Positions 35,998 through 43,829 of a stretch of DNA of 64,000 nucleotides are shown here, in pieces. The stretch lies in the NCBI RefSeq assembly GCF_004803695.1, contig NZ_CP039393.1, positions 2,542,001-2,606,000 on the forward strand, written 5' to 3'. The translations under genes were made by a program, and so were the position numbers. Positions within the stretch are counted from its first letter, which is position 1. Each line of letters starts with the position of its first letter. The stretch comes from Muribaculum gordoncarteri (lineage in GTDB: Bacteria; Bacteroidota; Bacteroidia; Bacteroidales; Muribaculaceae). Below the pieces are notes generated by a model, which saw nothing but the letters and a program-made list of their open reading frames with translations, was not told the DNA's origin and did not search any database.

Positions 35998-37163
35998 TGG
36001 TCTACAATCTGTTTGTCATATTCACATTGTCGATGCTCTTCCTGTGGTACAGGAGCAACTACGAGCGGCTTCAGTTCATCAACGCCATATTCATAGCGGC
36101 ATGGGTCATGTTCTCAATCGAGTTCTACACCACCCGCGACTATCCGGTGTACTATGAAAACTTCAACCGCCCCGGCGAACATGTAATGTGGGAACCGCTC
36201 TACCGAATGTTACTCGACATTTTCCGCCCTGTGGGATTCATCGTATTCAACTCCGTGATGGCCGCCTTCGAGATGTACACGCTCTGCTTCCTCTACAAGA
36301 GAGCCGTCCCAAAAGCCTACATGTGGGTTGGCATAGTGATTCTAATCATACAGCCCATGAACATGCTGCTCTACATGAACATGAAGCGTCAGTTTCTTGC
36401 GATGGCGATAGTGCTTTGGGTCATATACTTTATGGTCTACTCCCGCAACCGGTTGCGCTGGTTGTGGGCCGTGACGGCATTTGCCGCAGCAGTCAACATC
36501 CACACCTCGGCATTGGTGTGCGCTCCATTCTTCCTGCTTCCGCTCGTCAGATTCCGGCTGAACAAGGTTGCCATAATATCGCTGATAGCGGTCTACGTTC
36601 TCCTCATGTCGTTCAGCCTCTCATCATTCAGCGACCTGCTGTATGATGTCGTCGATGTAGTTCAGGGCGACGAGATGGGCGACGACCGCTACACGATGTA
36701 CATCGAGGAGCAGGACCGCATGGACCCCAAGGCCACAATGCCGGGAATATTCTCGCGCATATTCAGCGCAGCCATGTTCATTCTGCTGCTCATCTACAAC
36801 CGCCGCACATCGCCCGAAGGGTTCAAGATATTCCTCATCGCTATCGCCTCGCTCATGGGCGGAAACTTCCTCTTCGGCAACTTCGCCCGACTGAACTACT
36901 ATTACGAAATAACATTTATCATCGCACTGCCGCTACTGCTTCAGGCCATGCGCGAAAACTCATCGTCGGTAGCGTCACGCACAGTCTACGCCGCATTCCT
37001 CGCTCTCGCGCTCCTGATTCCCGGCAAAGCCTATTACAACGCGATGTTTGGCGAAAAGGTCTACTTCACCCAGGCCAAGTACCGTTACTTCTACACGATA
37101 TTTCATTCCAATCCAGACAAGTCGGAGTACTACTATGAAGGAGAGAAACGACCACACCGATAA
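35997..37163 (+). CDS. EpsG-family polysaccharide polymerase (Wzy-like)
   Basis: A 388-residue inner-membrane protein with about ten hydrophobic segments. The start 'NLFVIFTLSMLFLWYRSNYERLQFINAIFIAAWVMFSIEFYTTRDYPVYYENFNRP' and the conserved middle 'NMLLYMNMKRQFLAMAIVLW' place it in the EpsG family, which polymerises repeat units at the periplasmic face. It starts at the last base of the GT4 stop (TAATG) and its last 29 bases overlap the next gene. Confidence 0.88.
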   Translation: MVYNLFVIFTLSMLFLWYRSNYERLQFINAIFIAAWVMFSIEFYTTRDYPVYYENFNRPGEHVMWEPLYRMLLDIFRPVGFIVFNSVMAAFEMYTLCFLYKRAVPKAYMWVGIVILIIQPMNMLLYMNMKRQFLAMAIVLWVIYFMVYSRNRLRWLWAVTAFAAAVNIHTSALVCAPFFLLPLVRFRLNKVAIISLIAVYVLLMSFSLSSFSDLLYDVVDVVQGDEMGDDRYTMYIEEQDRMDPKATMPGIFSRIFSAAMFILLLIYNRRTSPEGFKIFLIAIASLMGGNFLFGNFARLNYYYEITFIIALPLLLQAMRENSSSVASRTVYAAFLALALLIPGKAYYNAMFGEKVYFTQAKYRYFYTIFHSNPDKSEYYYEGEKRPHR

Positions 37164-38301
37164 CGAGCGGCTCAAGGCGAGAGTGATAGCCATGTATCTG
37201 CCACAGTTCCACCGCACCGAGGTCAACGACCGCTACTGGGGAGAGGGATTCACCGAGTGGGACAACGTGACAAAGGCGCGCCCGCTGTTCAAGGGTCACG
37301 AGCAGCCCAAGCTGCCCGACAACACACTCGGCTTCTACGACCTGTCACGCCCCGAAATACGCGAGTTGCAGGCCCGACTTGCCGCCGACGCGGGAATCGA
37401 GGGATTCATGTACTGGCACTACTGGTTTGGCAACGGAACGATGGCGCTCAACCGCCCGCTGGAGGATGTGCTGTCGTCGGGGGCGCCCGACTACCCTTTC
37501 TGCATGGGATGGGCCAACCACTCCTGGCACACCGGGTCGTGGACCGCAGCGGGTGGCCGACGACACAAAAGCATCACCATATTCAACCAGCTTTACCCCG
37601 GCGTCGACGACCATATAGCCCACTTCAACTACTGCCTGCCGGCATTCCGCGACAAGCGTTACATCACCGTCGACCAATGCCCGCTCTTTGCGATATGGGC
37701 ACCCTGTGACATACCCGACCTGAAAGGGTTCATCAAGCTGTGGAGATCGCTCGCAGCCGAAGCCGGACTTAAAGGACTGCATCTGACGGCCATAAGGGTG
37801 AGCCGCAAGGACATGACCGTCGACGAGCTGATCGACGCCGGATTTGACTCGGTAAACAACTGCAACTACAACATGTGGAGAGCAGAATGTCATGTCGCAG
37901 GCTCAAAGTGGCTCAAAATGGCACGCAGCTTCCTGTCGCAACACCTGAACGCGGCATTGCAGCGCTACGACTATGCCGAAATAATCAAGTGGATGTGTGA
38001 CGACACCGACCGTCGCGAGGATGTCTACCCTACAATCCTACCGGGCTACGACCGCTCTCCCCGAGCCGGACGCAAAGCACAAATCTACACCGGCAACACG
38101 CCTCAGCTTTTTGCCCGCCATGCAGCCGATGCCATAAGCCGAGTGGCCGACAAGTCACCCGAACACCGCATCATACTCCTGAAGTCATGGAACGAATGGG
38201 GCGAAGGCAACTACATGGAGCCCGACCGGCTACACGGCGCGGCCTTTCTCGCCGCCCTCAAGGAAGCGTTATATCATCATTCAGCCGACATCTCATTATA
38301 G
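37135..38301 (+). CDS. WbsX-family glycan-processing protein (GH99-like)
   Basis: About 388 residues from the ATG at 37135, the only start that keeps the usual WbsX N-terminus: 'AMYLPQFHRTEVNDRYWGEGFTEW' with 'NVTKARPLFKGHEQPKLP' following. The GH99-like barrel continues with 'YWHYWFGNGTMALNRPLEDVL', 'WANHSWHTGSW' and the end 'LKSWNEWGEGNYMEPD'. WbsX proteins are found in O-antigen and capsule loci and are related to endo-alpha-mannosidase; no reaction is proven. It has a 29-nt overlap with the polymerase gene and 25 nt with the converging lipoprotein gene. Confidence 0.88.
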   Translation: MKERNDHTDNERLKARVIAMYLPQFHRTEVNDRYWGEGFTEWDNVTKARPLFKGHEQPKLPDNTLGFYDLSRPEIRELQARLAADAGIEGFMYWHYWFGNGTMALNRPLEDVLSSGAPDYPFCMGWANHSWHTGSWTAAGGRRHKSITIFNQLYPGVDDHIAHFNYCLPAFRDKRYITVDQCPLFAIWAPCDIPDLKGFIKLWRSLAAEAGLKGLHLTAIRVSRKDMTVDELIDAGFDSVNNCNYNMWRAECHVAGSKWLKMARSFLSQHLNAALQRYDYAEIIKWMCDDTDRREDVYPTILPGYDRSPRAGRKAQIYTGNTPQLFARHAADAISRVADKSPEHRIILLKSWNEWGEGNYMEPDRLHGAAFLAALKEALYHHSADISL

Positions 38302-39266
38302 AGCCAATCGGCAAGCAGCGGCAGCGGAGGATCCTTCAATATGACGCTGTTGTCGGGAGCGATGAGATATAGCACCGGCATTGCAGGAAGCGAATATATC
38401 TCCTTCTCCTCTATCTCACCACCGGGTGACATACAATTCATCCAATCCCCGGGCATTGAGTCGCGCGACCGTTCCCACACATCACTGTCGCCGTCGGCAT
38501 ACACCGCCATCACCTTAACCAATCCCGCCTCCACGGCATAAGCGAGGACATCCAGTTGCTTCAGCTCCTCGATTATCTCATGACAATGGCTACACTCGGG
38601 GTCATAGAAAACCACCAGCCTACACTGGCCGGCCTTCGCCTCGCCATAAAGCGTGGTGGCCTTTCCCCGATTGTCAATCACCTTGAAATCGGCCGCCGGT
38701 GTGCCCTGCCTGTTCTTAAGCACCTCCTTGATTCCATCCTCGACTTTTACCCGCGAAGCGTCATCAAGTGAGTCGGACCTGGAAGCCGCCTCAAGGAAGA
38801 TGTAGTAAAGCTCCTCATCGCGCATCGACGAGTTAGGGCTCGTGAGAAAGCGTCGCGTCACACGCAGCACCCGGCCCAGTGACGCAGGCGTCACCTCCGA
38901 CAGCTTCACCAACCGCCCGGCCGCCTTGACGGCATCATCGGCCGACACGTAGGGAAACACCGAAAAATAGTTGGCAAAGTGGTGCTCCATAAACCGGTCA
39001 TCGTTCACCCTTATTGTATCGGAGAAGTCCATATTATCCCAAAAATGGATTGCGACATAACCTGCCATCTCCTGCGGGTCGGTCATCGTAGCCGGAGCCT
39101 CGGGCACCACAAGCTCCATGGCCGATTCCGGTCGGGAAATGGTATCGACGGGAGTGTCAGTAGCGGCCGAAGCGTTACGCCCTGCAGGGGAGTTGCACGA
39201 CATGACCAAGAGCATGACAAGCGTCACGAAGGTTGCTTTCAGCAGTTTCAAATTATAGAGATTCAT
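38277..39266 (-). CDS. DUF5106 lipoprotein with thioredoxin-like domain
   Basis: A 329-residue periplasmic or outer-membrane lipoprotein: lipobox 'LVMSC' (Cys24), a DUF5106-type helical domain (residues ~60-180) and a C-terminal thioredoxin-like domain with the redox site Cys225-Ser-His-Cys228 in 'VFYDPECSHCHEI'. The cis-Pro region is 'LPAMPVLYLIAPD'. It probably reduces or oxidises disulfides in exported proteins; the partner is unknown. The gene converges on WbsX (25-nt overlap) and has its own -7 box at 39296. Confidence 0.88.
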   Translation of the reverse strand: MNLYNLKLLKATFVTLVMLLVMSCNSPAGRNASAATDTPVDTISRPESAMELVVPEAPATMTDPQEMAGYVAIHFWDNMDFSDTIRVNDDRFMEHHFANYFSVFPYVSADDAVKAAGRLVKLSEVTPASLGRVLRVTRRFLTSPNSSMRDEELYYIFLEAASRSDSLDDASRVKVEDGIKEVLKNRQGTPAADFKVIDNRGKATTLYGEAKAGQCRLVVFYDPECSHCHEIIEELKQLDVLAYAVEAGLVKVMAVYADGDSDVWERSRDSMPGDWMNCMSPGGEIEEKEIYSLPAMPVLYLIAPDNSVILKDPPLPLLADWLYNEMSAE

Positions 39267-39295
39267 AGCCGGAATTTATCAACATCATTCAGGTG

Positions 39296-39303
39296 CAAAG
39301 TTA
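39296..39303 (-). promoter_or_regulatory. -7 box of the DUF5106 gene
   Basis: On the minus strand TAACTTTG matches TAnnTTTG, 29 nt upstream of the ATG. Confidence 0.6.
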
Positions 39304-39519
39304 AGAAAGAGTTGAGCATAACGACAATTCAATGCCACAAATTTTAACAACTATGCCATCGCCGGTTGATAAAAATTGTAAACATTTGATGGGGTTATCG
39401 GTTGAAAATAAGCAAATGCGTCGGCGCAGTTAATCTACGTTAGTTTAAATAATGTTAAAATAGGGGGGGGTAAGAAATAAAAATACATAATAATGAAATT
39501 ATCGTTTCATCAAATATTA
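39304..39519 (+). promoter_or_regulatory. Upstream region of the pilus operon with a G8 tract and an inverted repeat
   Basis: No gene is seen between the two promoters. A run of eight G lies at 39463-39470, about 50 bp upstream of the -7 box. An inverted repeat ATGAAA / TTTCAT (39493-39510) sits at the -33 region. Length changes in a homopolymer here could alter promoter geometry; this is inference. Confidence 0.45.
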
Positions 39520-39527
39520 TATCTTTG
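39520..39527 (+). promoter_or_regulatory. -7 box of the type V pilus operon
   Basis: TATCTTTG is an exact TAnnTTTG match, 123 nt upstream of the first ATG, leaving a leader of about 115 nt. Confidence 0.65.
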
Positions 39528-39650
39528 CGACCAAAATTTTTCCATAATCGACTACCACAGAAAGCGAGTAGCCATGAATCGATAAACAATTTTAACATTG
39601 TGACTCCAACCCCGGGAAGGAGGAACAATATTAAAGACAACAAAAACATT

Positions 39651-40373
39651 ATGCGAACTAATCGTTCATTCTTAAGAAAAATGGTAATTGCCTCTTGTTT
39701 TGCTTGCGTTGTTATCGCTCCAGTGAATGTTGAGGCAGGTGTGCAATCCGACAATGGAAGAGCCACGGAAAGTGAATTGCGCGAACAGGGAACCAACGAG
39801 CGCATACTTTCCGCTGACAGCAGTGCGGACAGGCAACAGGGAGATATTGTAAAGTATCCAAAGTGGAATGTAGGGACAAATCTGCTCGAATGGATAGGCG
39901 TGATGCCTGACCTTAAATACACCACGTGGGCATCCAATGTGCATGGCGAGTTTTACTTCAAGAAGCAATATTCGGTGTTGCTCTCGGCCGCCTACAGTGA
40001 ACACCACTATTCCCATGGCGACAAATTCCAGGGATTTACATCGTACATTGTCGAACCACGCTACTGGCTCCGCAAGGATGCCACGTTTCAAGGATTCTTC
40101 GGTGGAATCTACGGCCAGCTCGGCGACTATAACGACATCGACCTCGAACGCAAATACACGGGTCACTTCTGGGGAGCCGGTCTATCGGCCGGATATCTCT
40201 ATCCCGTGTGGAGAGGTCTTGCCGTAGAATTCAATATCCGTGCGGGATATCGCTCGACCGAGGTCAAGAAATATGTCTATAACGATGCCGGCGACCGTTG
40301 TCTTTGCCAGCGCATCGACAAGAATCAATTCAAGCTCACAGGCTTCGCCCTTAACATCTCCTGGCGTTTCTAA
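39651..40373 (+). CDS. DUF3575 outer-membrane protein, first gene of the pilus operon
   Basis: About 240 residues from the ATG at 39651; longer in-frame starts fall before or next to the transcription start. A signal peptide ('MVIASCFACVVIAPVNVEA') is followed by a short linker and a small barrel: 'WNVGTNLLEWIGVMPDLKYTTWASNVHGEFYFKKQYSVLLSAAYSEHHY', the DUF3575 pattern, ending 'GFALNISWRF'. In Bacteroidales this family is often the first gene of Fim/Mfa clusters and is thought to help surface assembly. It is 133 nt upstream of the major pilin. Confidence 0.85.
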   Translation: MRTNRSFLRKMVIASCFACVVIAPVNVEAGVQSDNGRATESELREQGTNERILSADSSADRQQGDIVKYPKWNVGTNLLEWIGVMPDLKYTTWASNVHGEFYFKKQYSVLLSAAYSEHHYSHGDKFQGFTSYIVEPRYWLRKDATFQGFFGGIYGQLGDYNDIDLERKYTGHFWGAGLSAGYLYPVWRGLAVEFNIRAGYRSTEVKKYVYNDAGDRCLCQRIDKNQFKLTGFALNISWRF

Positions 40374-40506
40374 CCGGAAGGCCGAGAGCGTTTTGCGGGC
40401 AGTCAAGGTAATGGTTTCGGCATTCCGATTCCACGACCCTTTACAGCTACGAAATCACATACGAAATATTTAAATACTTCAAAACATTTATCATTATCAA
40501 CCAATT

Positions 40507-41760
40507 ATGAAAAAATTTATGTTTATGCTAGCGCTCGGTTCAGTGCTCTTCGGACTAAGCGCATGCTCATCGGATGATGAAAACATCGAAGGCGAATCTA
40601 CCGAAGGATGTGTTTTCATCAAACTTGAGAATGTAGTCGGACCATCTTCTCGAATGACAGAGGATCCTAAATTAGAGTCTGACATCACCGAGTTCCACAA
40701 CGGTTTCATCATCTTCGGAACACCCAAGCAGGCTATCCGCAAGCACTATGAAATCGTGACCGACCCCAAATTGCTTGACAAGACCGACCACGTGATTCTC
40801 CTTGACGAGCTTCGCAAAGGTAAGACTTTCAAAGATATACCCGGCGATGTAACCAACGTAGCCATCATAGCCAACATAACCGAGGACGAAATCAACCCCG
40901 AAGAGTTCCACAATGGTACACTCCGCTTCTACAACGACGTCCTCAACAAGATAATCAATCTTGAGAACCAGTACAAGGACAACATGAGCCATGTAGCCCT
41001 CTACGACATGAAGCCCCTCGAAGTTACCGGAGGTAACGCCATGAGCGCCACACTTGAACTCCGCCCCATGTGCGCCCGTCTTGAAATCGCCAAGATTACC
41101 CCGGGACCCGATGTTGTAGAGTATCAGGTCGATGGTATCTATCTGGCAGGTTTCTACAAGCAGATGTATGTAAGCCAGATTTCCAACCGCGAATTCTGGG
41201 CATCACCCGACTATGACAACGCCGACCCCGCAACCGAGCTTATCAACTTCTACACCGGCTATCCCTATCTCGTCAACACCGACATCAAGGCCGTTAAGGA
41301 AACAATGGGTGAAGGCGACGACGCACGCGAAGTAACAGCCTTCTATCCTGAGGAAGATGGCAAGGTGTGGGCATTCCCCTTCTTCGGAAAGTATGAACCC
41401 CGCAACGACACCGAGCACTACGGACTTCGTCTTATCGTAAAGGTTTCCAACCTGAAGGTTTATCTGAAGGACGAGAACGGCGACCGCCACTTGCGCGATG
41501 TAACCGCATGGGACAAGGAGCAGGGCGTTCCCGAAGAAAAGGCCGGTATCCGCTACCTCAACATCAACGGTTTCGTAGAGAACTATCACGACACTCAGGC
41601 CGAGCCCGTACAGTTCTACAACGGCAACATCTATCAGGTACAGAACTTCGAGATCACCACTCAGAACCTTTCGGACCGCATCATGCCTACCGACATCAAT
41701 GTCAACATCACAGTGACAGTCAAGGCCTGGAGCATCAAGAAGGTATATCCGCAGATTTAA
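40507..41760 (+). CDS. Type V pilin, Mfa1/FimA-like major subunit
   Basis: A 417-residue lipoprotein precursor: lipobox 'LFGLSAC' followed by SSDDEN, then a first strand 'CVFIKLENVVGPSSR' and 'MTEDPK'. The Arg before MTED is a plausible cleavage site, as in P. gingivalis pilins where removal of the first strand opens the groove for donor-strand exchange. The C-terminal strand is 'INVNITVTVKAWSIKKVYPQI', the donor strand of Mfa1-type pilins. The size fits the ~400-residue class. It should polymerise into the shaft of a surface pilus. Confidence 0.85.
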   Translation: MKKFMFMLALGSVLFGLSACSSDDENIEGESTEGCVFIKLENVVGPSSRMTEDPKLESDITEFHNGFIIFGTPKQAIRKHYEIVTDPKLLDKTDHVILLDELRKGKTFKDIPGDVTNVAIIANITEDEINPEEFHNGTLRFYNDVLNKIINLENQYKDNMSHVALYDMKPLEVTGGNAMSATLELRPMCARLEIAKITPGPDVVEYQVDGIYLAGFYKQMYVSQISNREFWASPDYDNADPATELINFYTGYPYLVNTDIKAVKETMGEGDDAREVTAFYPEEDGKVWAFPFFGKYEPRNDTEHYGLRLIVKVSNLKVYLKDENGDRHLRDVTAWDKEQGVPEEKAGIRYLNINGFVENYHDTQAEPVQFYNGNIYQVQNFEITTQNLSDRIMPTDINVNITVTVKAWSIKKVYPQI

Positions 41761-41784
41761 TCATCACCACGACAACTTAGCCTC

Positions 41785-42660
41785 ATGTCAAAAGTATTAT
41801 CCCGAATCCTTGTCACAGTGTACCTGTCGCTCCTGTGCCAGGCTTGCATCACCGAAGTCGATGTAGGCGCATGCAACAACACCGTGATACGGTTTGAATA
41901 CCTTGCTGACGGTGACGAGGATGTGTTCCCCGAATACATCACCTCGGTTACCTACTGCATCTATGACAGCGAAGGCGAGATAGTGACACAGGCGACGCTC
42001 GACCAAAATCGCCTTGATGAATTTCAAGGCGTGAAGCTGCGTCTTCCATCGGCAGGCACTTACTCATTGACAGCGTGGGGAAATTTAGGCGGAGATTGCG
42101 TGCTGGAGTCCCAGGAAACCCTTTCGGGCGGCCGAGTAGTGCTTCCCGGAGAGAATCCCAAGACATTCAACAAGCTCTATCTCGGTAAACTCGACTTCGA
42201 CCTCGAGAGTGTCGACGGACGCCATGAGTGGACAGCACCCATGCATTCAGTCCACGTGACGCTGAACGCCTATATCCAATCGACGAGCGATGAGTTTTCG
42301 GCCTCCGATTTTATGCTGAAAGTCGGTGAATTTGCCACCGGAGTTTCCAACAGCGGCGAGATACTCGGTCCGCAACGCATATACACACTCGGATTTTCCG
42401 AAGGTGAGAACGCCATGCTTGAAGCATCGGCATGGCTTCCGCGTTTCAACGAGCACACAAGCGCCACCCTCGAGGTGTGCAGCGCCGCCACCGGCAACCG
42501 CATCACATCGGTGGACCTGGCAGGTTACATTTCAGCAAACAATATCCGGCTCACCGGAGTGGAAGAGGCCGTGGTCGACATCCTGATTTCAGTTTCAGGC
42601 ACCAATATCTCAATCCGATTCCCCGGATGGAAGCCTAAACCCATCTATCCGAGCATTTAA
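41785..42660 (+). CDS. FimB/Mfa2-like pilus anchor subunit
   Basis: A 291-residue lipoprotein with lipobox 'LLCQAC' near residue 22 and the sequence 'ITEVDVGACNNTVIRFEYLADGDEDVFPEYITSVTYCIYDSEGEIV', the FimB/Mfa2 start. Two Ig-like beta-domains follow. Anchor subunits keep their lipid and stop shaft growth at the outer membrane. No Arg-containing cleavage motif is visible after the first strand, in agreement with a non-processed anchor. The C-terminus is 'RFPGWKPKPIYPSI'. It lies 24 nt after the major pilin and 13 nt before the next pilin. Confidence 0.85.
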   Translation: MSKVLSRILVTVYLSLLCQACITEVDVGACNNTVIRFEYLADGDEDVFPEYITSVTYCIYDSEGEIVTQATLDQNRLDEFQGVKLRLPSAGTYSLTAWGNLGGDCVLESQETLSGGRVVLPGENPKTFNKLYLGKLDFDLESVDGRHEWTAPMHSVHVTLNAYIQSTSDEFSASDFMLKVGEFATGVSNSGEILGPQRIYTLGFSEGENAMLEASAWLPRFNEHTSATLEVCSAATGNRITSVDLAGYISANNIRLTGVEEAVVDILISVSGTNISIRFPGWKPKPIYPSI

Positions 42661-42673
42661 ACCTCAAAGAGAA

Positions 42674-43765
42674 ATGTTGCAAAAACTGCATGACATACTT
42701 ATCGTGGCCGGCGGCATCATGGCGACAATGCTCACTGCGTGCTCTTCAGAGGAACCCCTCGCCGAGGAGCCCAAAGGTGACCTTTTCGTAACCATCGAGG
42801 CCCGCAGTCCGCGTGCAGACGAGGATGCGACATCAGATGTCCACTCCGACCTCACTCTCCAAGAGGGCATAGTGCTCATATATGATGAGGACGGCGTCTA
42901 TGAAGGCGGAGATAGGATTGACCCTGACAAGAGAGTTGCTTCACTGCGTATTCCCGAAGGCAAAAAGCGTATTGTAGTCCTGGCCAACGCGCCCAAGATA
43001 CTCCGCGACCGCGTAGCCATCGACTGCCACACGCCGATTACCGACGAGTACGGCAATGTCAAGACCTACAAGGGCGACACGGTGTGGAGCAATATCAAGC
43101 CTGTGTACAGGTATTACGCCGAACTGAGATCTTCGCTATCATTTTCGGACAAAGTGCTTCAAAGCGTCCAGTCAAGCCATCGCATGGTTCTGATACATGA
43201 CAATATCGTGAATGTAGCAGCCGATGAAGAGGACAGCAAGACGAGCTATGTCGAGATTCCGCTCGCTCCGCCCATGGCGAGAGTGGATCTGCACGCCCGC
43301 TGCCTGCCCTCGGAAACAAGCCGCATAGCCGGCGCTGCCATAAGGGTTTCAAAAGCCTACACGAAACTCAATTGGGACTTGTCATATCCGAACGACGAAA
43401 CGACCAACACGGTAACAGTGGAATTCTCCGATGTTTCCGACAAAATGACACCTGTAGTCACCGAAAACGAGCTTTTCAGTGACTGGATACTCGAAAATGT
43501 CAAGGAGGACTCACCTATTGCCTCACTCTATACCTACTATACCGACCCCAACGCAGTCCTTGAAATAGGCCTGCTGTTTAAAGGCAGCGTCGAGTATGAC
43601 TGGTATCCGATAGAGATGTCGGAGCTTCTCAAGCCCGGTGAATACAAGGGCCTTGAAGCCGGACATTTATATCAGATTTTCATAACGATATACCCCGACA
43701 AGGTCGGCCACATAATCGTTGACCCCTGGGTAGTACCGTCAAATCTTGAATTTACAATCGGTTGA
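42674..43765 (+). CDS. Accessory type V pilin
   Basis: A 363-residue lipoprotein (lipobox 'MLTAC') with the first strand 'LFVTIEARSPR' and 'ADEDATSD' after it, again an Arg followed by a small residue and acids, the likely processing site. The fold continues with 'EGIVLIYDEDGVYEGG', 'KKRIVVLANAP' and a C-terminal strand 'IIVDPWVVPSNLEFTIG'. In Fim/Mfa operons the gene at this place is a minor pilin between shaft and tip. A perfect 13-bp hairpin terminator starts 4 nt after the stop. Confidence 0.75.
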   Translation: MLQKLHDILIVAGGIMATMLTACSSEEPLAEEPKGDLFVTIEARSPRADEDATSDVHSDLTLQEGIVLIYDEDGVYEGGDRIDPDKRVASLRIPEGKKRIVVLANAPKILRDRVAIDCHTPITDEYGNVKTYKGDTVWSNIKPVYRYYAELRSSLSFSDKVLQSVQSSHRMVLIHDNIVNVAADEEDSKTSYVEIPLAPPMARVDLHARCLPSETSRIAGAAIRVSKAYTKLNWDLSYPNDETTNTVTVEFSDVSDKMTPVVTENELFSDWILENVKEDSPIASLYTYYTDPNAVLEIGLLFKGSVEYDWYPIEMSELLKPGEYKGLEAGHLYQIFITIYPDKVGHIIVDPWVVPSNLEFTIG

Positions 43766-43769
43766 TGAC

Positions 43770-43802
43770 AGCTTCCCGGATTCTCCGGGAATCCGGGAAG
43801 CT
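43770..43802 (+). terminator. Strong hairpin inside the pilus operon (terminator or attenuator)
   Basis: A perfect 13-bp stem (AGCTTCCCGGATT / AATCCGGGAAGCT) with a 7-nt loop is followed by TTTTCTATTATTTTTT. It lies between the accessory pilin and the first tip-adhesin gene, only 27 nt before that ATG. Confidence 0.8.
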
Positions 43803-43829
43803 TTTCTATTATTTTTTCGCATACAGATA

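Noticed and set aside
39340-39400. Possible invertible promoter with AACAAC/GTTG repeats upstream of the pilus operon
   Set aside because: The arms are short and imperfect, and they do not bracket the promoter as invertible regions do.
43746-43829. Longer start for adhesin A at 43746
   Set aside because: It overlaps the pilin gene and runs through the hairpin terminator; the ATG at 43830 gives a lipoprotein signal.
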